A stretch of DNA of 64,000 bases from Diphasiastrum complanatum (Eukaryota > Streptophyta > Lycopodiopsida > Lycopodiales > Lycopodiaceae). Below the pieces are notes generated by a model. It was not told the DNA's origin, did not search any database, and saw nothing but the letters and a program-made list of their open reading frames with translations. A program made the translations under genes and the position numbers. Below are positions 57,135 to 64,000 of the stretch, in pieces; the stretch's first letter is position 1, and each line of letters opens with the position of its first letter. The stretch is taken from the NCBI GenBank assembly GCA_029204225.1, contig CM055099.1, forward strand, positions 49,142,014 to 49,206,013, read 5' to 3'.

Positions 57135-57446
57135 TATATGGAATCGACAATTTAAATAGTATAGTTGACGGTTGAAGGTTCATAAGTCACATTGCTTGTT
57201 GTCAAATGAAAAAGACAGCTAATAGGGGGAAAAGTAACAAAGTCAAAGAGTACATACAAGGAACCGCACAATTTTTGACTTTAGAGAGAATTCTTGACAA
57301 AACAGGTATTGAACTAGCATGAGGTTCTGATTTTTGTTTTGGGTGTTGAAATTGAGAAGTCAGACAAGTTGGATCTATTTTAGCACATTTGACTTAGGCT
57401 TTCCTTACATGAAAGCCTGGCAGATTAGCCAGCAGAACATTATTAT
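56601..57446 (-). repeat. 3' flank of methyltransferase copy 3 (inverted)
   Basis: Reverse complement of 42640-43600 with small gaps. Contains an (AT)n tract at about 57096-57140 that is not in the other copies. Confidence 0.75.
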
Positions 57447-57790
57447 ACGTCAAGGCGGGGGGGGGGAAGGTCCTGCTCCGAGGCCCTTCCGCCCCGGAAG
57501 ACTGTGTGCTTGAGGGCGGAGGCCCGAGGGGGCACGGTCTTCTGCGGGCGGAAGGGCCGAGGAGCCGGCCCTTCCGTTCTGTGAATTCCGGTTTTACATT
57601 TTCTTTTATTTTATTTTTTTGATGTAATTTTTTTTTACACGCACCTTCCGGGCAGAAGTGCATGTAAAAAACATAAATTTTTTTACGTGCAGCTTTCGGT
57701 GTCCAGACGGTGCATGTAAAAAAAATTTGCCCCACAGATTACGTTCTGTGAGGCATCACCATTTTCTTTGTAAAAATTTAAAAACTGATT
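57447..57790. mobile_element. GC-rich insertion unique to copy 3
   Basis: About 340 bases lacking from both other copies at the same point (between 'cttgacgta' and 'aagtgcttgcaggtg' on the shared sequence). It has a poly-G run (about 57457-57466), internal repeats of a GGCCCTTCCG motif, and two 'ttacatgcac' blocks. No clear target duplication, so the class is unknown. Confidence 0.55.
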
Positions 57791-58020
57791 TCACGCACTT
57801 GGAAGTGCTTGCAGGTGTTCCTTTTGTTACTAGGCACTCGAGCAAACAAAAGCCCTATAATCTACTTTTCCTTTCAAGAAATATTAGAACCGGCCTGAAC
57901 GCCAAGATAACTATTCGTAGCATACCTTCAGCTAGTCCATAAAGCAAATAAAATCAAGAATCATAAATGTAGAACGTAATGTAGGATGTTTTATTCAAGA
58001 AAGCTCCAGCTTCTGAAATC

Positions 58021-58953
58021 CTACTTGTAAGTTGTGGTCTTCATTTTGCCTGTTAACCAGAAGCTGTACCTTCCGTCATAGCAACCTCCGGGGGGCCAGC
58101 CCCAATAAGGACATAGACTGGCCAAGTGACGGTGCGCACTAATACCCCATGCATCTGCAAAAGCCTTCGTCACCTCCTCGTTAAGCAAGTCTATTCCTTT
58201 ATCTAAGGCAGTTTGGAACGCGGAACATGATGAACTCATCGAATCTCTGTAGCGTGGTTTCGTGTATGAAAGGGCCTGTCGAGTCATGCAAAAAACGTTT
58301 TGGATAGAACGATTTCGCTGATGTTTTCTCAGTCATAAGAATGAAACGTTTGGATGGAATGATTTTTTATTCAGCACAACTCACGAATCACAGCTAGAAT
58401 GGAGAGAATGGTGCGAAAAAAATTTGTTATTTCTAATGAATCACAGTTAGATTGGAATTAATGTGTCAACAATTTTGCTTACGAATCGTAGCTAGAATGG
58501 AGTGAAGTGCCAAAAGATTGTTTGCTTAGGAATGACAGCTAGAATGGAATGAAGATGTCAAAAGATTTATAATCACAGCTAGAATGGAACGAAGCTGCCA
58601 AAAGATTTGTCTCTTCTCACGAATGGATCACAGCGAGAATGGAATGAAGAATTAAGGTGCCAAAAGATCTGTTCCTTCTCACGAATCAATCACAGCTAGA
58701 ATGGAATAAAAGTGCCAAAACATTTGTTCTTCTCACGAATCAACCACAGCTAGAATGGATTTGTCGCCAAAAGATTTCTTGTCTCTCGGTGGATCCACCT
58801 ACGTCCACTGCAGCGTGTCCATTGCCAGTGCCGACATCCCAAGCCAGATAATGATGGCGCGTAAGCGAGGTGGAGCAGAGCGAAGAGAGAATCTGGATAA
58901 TTCGGCCTTGCCGCTGCGTACACATCAGACTGCTTATCAAACAAGCCCGCCAT
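58021..58953 (-). pseudogene. SAM-dependent methyltransferase copy 3, inverted and disrupted
   Basis: Leftward exon 1 at 58953-58804 keeps FDKQSDVYAAARPNYP but a one-base insertion near 58880 shifts the frame before motif I. The intron keeps repeat block 1 (58380-58800) and then breaks off at about 58300. It joins directly to the last third of exon 2 (RQALSYTKPRYRDSMSSSC in a shifted frame, then SAFQTALDKGIDLLNEEVTK, AFADAWG). The middle of exon 2 is deleted. A (CT)n tract at about 58955-58978 corresponds to the GA leader. Upstream wording (58998-59080) matches copy 1, not copy 2. Confidence 0.9.
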
Positions 58954-59099
58954 CTCTCTCTCTCTCTCTCTCTCTCTCCTCGCGGTTTATCGTCTCTTTC
59001 TATGCTTAAATGTTCATAAGAATTTGAGAGGAGCACGCCTCTTACTTAGGTCTTGGTTAGTTAGGGTCTTGGTTAGGGGTTAGGTCCCTATCACCCATA

Positions 59100-59800
59100 G
59101 AGGTTTGCTTTTGCCTATTCCAAGATCTTTGTTGAGCAAGAACCTAAATCCAGATGTAGAGTGTTGATATATCATGCCAATATAATCTAGATCCATTCAT
59201 TCATTCATTAGAATGCAGTTTTGTACATTATTTAAAGTTCATAGTCAACAAAGAAATGTCGACATTGAATGTGTTCGAAGTACTGTCGAATGTATCGACT
59301 AAATACTGATCTTACCCATCTCGACATTGAATGTGTTTGACGTATCCGATGAATTGTCGATTGACCTGTCCGACTCAACATTTAATGTATTTGATGGATT
59401 GTCGAATTCTTATCTACAGTGCGTTGGGGAAAAAAATTTACATCTATCGTCCAGGCCCTAGATTCTAAGAATGTTTCTTGTTGGGAGGGTGCAAGCTACA
59501 CACAGTGGGCTGCGTCCATAAAGGCACCAAAAAGAGTGCATTCGTCCCATAAGCAAATGGGAGACTAAAATAGAACTCACATATAAGCTCATTGTAGACA
59601 CAATATCCTTGTCCCCTTGTACTAGACCCTTTGGGGTCAAAGGGGAAATGATTGTGGGTGGCTAGGCGGTGGGGATGGGATCCCGCGGCTTGCAGACACG
59701 CACGTAGGACGACGCCCCACATCATCTACTGGACCGCTCTCCGCTGCCGACAAAACTCTGAGTTGGTTGGGGTGCTCTCAAATAGATTAGGTGCGGAATA
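59100..59800. other. No gene recognised
   Basis: 59250-59410 holds a short degenerate repeat of 'ctcgacattgaatgtgttt'. A leftward 86-codon frame (59465-59725) of higher GC content has no recognisable motif. Confidence 0.45.
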
Positions 59801-60851
<1,051 letters not shown>

Positions 60852-60860
60852 CCCCCCTTA

Positions 60861-61428
60861 AGCTTAACTCCTAGGATCCTGAATGATTTAGCAAGCTACA
60901 TAATGCAACATGCTTTTCTCTTTTACAGAGGCTTAGTCAGGATATCAGCCAACATACCTGGCAGTAGGACAATAGTTTAATTCGTCATCTTTATTTTGAA
61001 CTTTTTTCTCTAAGAAAATGAAATTGAACTTCAATATATTTAGTTCTAGAGTGAGTTTGTGGGTTCAATGATAGAGCAATGTAGCTTCTGATTGTCACAA
61101 TAGAGTATAGTTGGACTTATTTGAAAGATCATAAGATCCTGAAAGAGCCAGATAATTTTTTTCACTGTAGAGCGACGACATATTCTGATTTTGTGGAGGA
61201 CAAAGAAATGCATTTCTGCTTTTGACAACTCCATGAGATGGGTCCTCCTACTAGAAAGCAAAGATAGCCAGAAGTGGATTTTCTTGTGTCCAGCCAATCA
61301 GAGTCAGAATAAGTAAGTAATGTCAAAACATCCTTTGCATCTAACATTGAAGTAAGAAAGGTGTAAGATGTGAAAGATGATGAGCCTTCTCTTTGATCAC
61401 CTTGACCATCATAGGTGAGCCTCAATAT
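60861..61428 (-). pseudogene. Copia RNase H fragment
   Basis: A leftward frame reads YSDSDWLDTRKSTSGYLCFL, then GGPISWSCQKQKCISLSSTK and SEYVVALQ. After a shift, IIWLFQDL and ILYCDNQKLH follow. These are the copia RNase H catalytic-region motifs (D-S-D-W, S-S-T-x-S-E-Y, Y/C-D-N). It is cut on its 5' side by the CACTA element at 61429. Confidence 0.88.
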
Positions 61429-62130
61429 CACTACAAGAAAAGGTGCAAAAATTGTCGAAAAAAATAGCAAAAATTGCCGAAATTTTCGCAATTTTTGTCT
61501 TTTTTTGCCAAAAAAATTTCGGTAACGGTTACCAATTTTTTTTTGGCACTCTGCAATTTTGGTCCCGCAATTTTTTTGGCTAATTTTCCACAAGTTTTAT
61601 GGCTAGTTTTCCGTAATTTTTTGGCATGATAATTGCGGATTTATTTCCGCAATTTGTTTGGCTGATATTTTTTGGGCAAAAATTGTCAAAAAAATTGCGA
61701 AAATTCATTTTCGCAATTGTTGTGGCAAAAATTGCGGATATTTTTCCGCAATTTTTTTTGTATAAATTGCAAAATTTTTTTGTGAAAATTCATTTTCACA
61801 ATTTGTTTCAAAATAGTGTCAAAAAATTGAAAAAAATAAATCCGCAATAGAAAAATAAAAAATGAGAATATAAATCTGCAATTTTTATACACTATTTTGA
61901 AAAAAAAATTGCGAAAATGAATTTTTGCAATTGTTTTGGCAATTTTTGCAAAAAAAATTTTGTTGGCTAAAATTGAAAAGAATATCACCAATACAATTGC
62001 GAAAATGTCCCCAAGTTTTTGTCCTGAATTGCAGATTTGTTTTGCAATTTTTGGGGAGATAGAGACAAATTTTGGCTAAAATTATGGAAATAAATAATTG
62101 GCCTTGCACATTTCTTATAACGTTGTAGTG
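61429..62130. mobile_element. Non-autonomous CACTA (En/Spm-like) element
   Basis: Left end CACTACAAGAAAAGG is the classic plant CACTA terminus. The right end reads TTATAACGTTGTAGTG, an inverted CACTACAA. Flanking trinucleotides are tat and taa (one mismatch). The 702-base interior has no coding capacity. It is a mosaic of 'aaaattgcgaaaattcattt' and its complement 'ttcgcaattttt', so it can fold extensively. It sits within the copia relic. Confidence 0.8.
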
Positions 62131-63345
62131 TAAACCGATGTGGAGCTTGATGTGCAAACAATTGATGGTGTGAGACTTCATGGATTCCATAGCATAAAGC
62201 TAGGGATTCAATCCGAGTCCTTACTAGAAAATGTAATACTTTTAAAAGCTAACAAGGGTCTCAGCTCCTATATATCTTGGCGTAGTTTGTCAATTTATTA
62301 AGGGACTCAGATTGAACTCCTTTTTGCTCAACATGTACAATATTTCGTGTAAGGGATCCAACAATCACCAGTGCCATATTCAAGTATACATACAAACTAT
62401 CTCTATTGCAAACATTTGGAACAACTCTTACATAGCCTACACATATCAATCACTTATAATTAGTATGATTAGAGGAGTTTCAGTCCAAAATTAAAGCAAC
62501 AAACCACCCAATCAAATGGACCAAAAGAGAGAAAACATTCTCATACACAATAAGGTGAATACAAGGCTCGATTGCATCTCAAATTTTCTGTTAAAATACA
62601 TCGACATGTCAAGTGTCTTAACAATCTCTTAAAATAAAAACTATAAAGGCAATTTAGGGCCTTCAATAATGTTACGATCAAAATCGTATAAAATGTTGCA
62701 CTTGTTATGTTGCAATTTTCAGGTAAATTGATAGCTGAAGACTTCAAACTCTTTCAAAAGCTAATTTCATTCTGCATTCCAGAGCAAAGATCAAGCCAAT
62801 ATTTACATCTGGAAAATTATGTTTGAACAAGAAAATTAAGCTTACTCAAATTTGTATTGAGAACAAAAAAGTGATAAGGGTGTACCATTGTCAGAGATGA
62901 TCTGTACAGCTTTCGAAGACCAAATATCTTCAAAATCTTTTGAGTCCCCCCACAGTTTTAAACTTTTTAAATGGCCTTAATAATAGGGCATTCTCTCGAA
63001 CCACATATTGTAATTTAACACACCAAAACCCTACACCCAATGCTTCCCCATGGCAAAAGGTGCCTTGGATTCTTGCTCAAAACAATTCCAGTACCAACTA
63101 CTTCATTCCGAATGCTCAATATGTTAACTCTCTGCATATACTTAACAGAAAAACCTCAAATATTTGACATTGTGAGCCCAATGTAACTAATAATGAATAC
63201 ATAAAACAAATAATAACAGATTTATGAGATATTATATACCTCGAACTCCTTTGATTTAGCACTTTTTTCGTTCTCTTTTTTTGATGGTATGATCTCCTTC
63301 TGAAAACATTTAGAACTAGCAGATTTAACAAACGTAGACAATTTC
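62131..63345. other. No gene recognised
   Basis: AT-rich, short frames only, with no copia similarity that I can defend to the right of the CACTA insertion. Confidence 0.45.
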
Positions 63346-63429
63346 CTCGTGCTTAGCATTCTCTCTCATCTCTCTCATCGTCGTCTCTCTCTCTCTCATC
63401 TCTCTCCTCAGTCTCTCTCTCTCTCTCTA

Positions 63430-63460
<31 letters not shown>

Positions 63461-63466
63461 CTCTCC
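63346..63466. repeat. (CT)n-rich compound microsatellite
   Basis: Interrupted CT repeats ('ctctctcatctctct' units). Confidence 0.95.
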
Positions 63467-64000
63467 ATATCATAGTCCATGAAATTCAATAACACTTAAC
63501 AACAGACTTCGTCAACTATACAAATTTGCAACTTAACTGAGAAAATTTGTTAGCCCCCATCGAGCATAAAGTTGACTCTCTACTTCTCTTAGAAGAGAGG
63601 CTCTTTCTGGTTGGAAACTTTTCGCTAATCCATTTCACAAGTAGTATGCAAAAGTTTTGAATATCATCGTAATTGAAAATTTGCGGATTAAGCTAAAAAC
63701 AAAGCAAACCTCAAATTCATTAGTTGGATAAGTGACTCACGAGCCCAAATCGTAACAAAAACACAATAAATCGAAGGTTAATTTATTGAATGCATAAACT
63801 TACATGGGCCACTTGTAAATCAAAACTTTCGATATTTTGGACCATCAGGTGAACAAATATAACATGAACCAAGCGCAACTATTATAGTCTCTCTGTTGCG
63901 GCACCTACAATAATGCGCAAAAACCAAATTTTTTAGTTATATGCAAAATAAAAAGATCATTCTGTAAAATACAAAAAATAAAATTACCTGAGTTGCTTCC
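63467..64000. other. No gene recognised to the right edge
   Basis: AT-rich with no long frame. Confidence 0.45.

Noticed and set aside
59465-59725. Organelle DNA insertion (higher GC, compact frame)
   Set aside because: I could not match the sequence to any plastid or mitochondrial gene from memory, so I made no call.
61429-62130. Low-complexity AT-rich DNA with no meaning
   Set aside because: Replaced by the CACTA call because both ends carry CACTACAA-type inverted termini.

Overview
The window looks like nuclear DNA from a repeat-rich vascular plant. It contains spliced genes with GT-AG introns, long (GA)n tracts, and many broken Ty1/copia and Ty3/gypsy retroelements. The retroelement primer-binding sites match the 3' end of initiator tRNA-Met, as is usual in plants. 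I cannot name the species. I see no bacterial features, tRNA, rRNA or CRISPR.

Layout. 0-3.5 kb: copia and gypsy debris and one copy of a dispersed repeat. 3.5-9.3 kb: a chromodomain gypsy element (3890-8747) nested inside an older solo LTR of the same family. 9.7-11.4 kb: the only intact host-type gene, a two-exon SAM-dependent methyltransferase. 14.3-22.1 kb: an unusual gene cluster (next paragraph). 22-40 kb: copia, gypsy and LINE relics, minisatellites and dispersed repeats. 40.7-44.7 kb: a second, broken methyltransferase copy carrying a hAT-like MITE with an 8-bp target duplication. 47-56 kb: LINE and copia relics. 56.5-59.1 kb: a third, inverted and broken methyltransferase copy. 60-62 kb: a copia end interrupted by a small CACTA element.

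The most interesting region is 14.3-21.7 kb. Four genes sit there as two rightward followed by two leftward. The first is a DDE-type transposase-like gene (14541-16422). The second is an unrecognised two-exon gene (16688-18159). The third is a leftward gene (19907-18681) whose last 98 residues align without gaps to the histone H3 fold and whose second Met begins an H3-like tail (A-W-T-K-Q-T-A-R); the two parts are separated by RS-, Gln- and Pro-rich sequence. The fourth is an unrecognised leftward multi-exon gene (21623-~20265). Two near-perfect ~65-bp palindromes lie between the convergent genes 2 and 3. I read this as a decaying DNA transposon, or the remains of one, that carries a histone H3-like protein. 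Terminal repeats were not found, so the grouping is inference; the H3 similarity is read directly from the sequence.

The retroelements are non-functional here (stops, frameshifts, missing domains). The three methyltransferase copies share introns and flanks, so they come from segmental duplication rather than retroposition.
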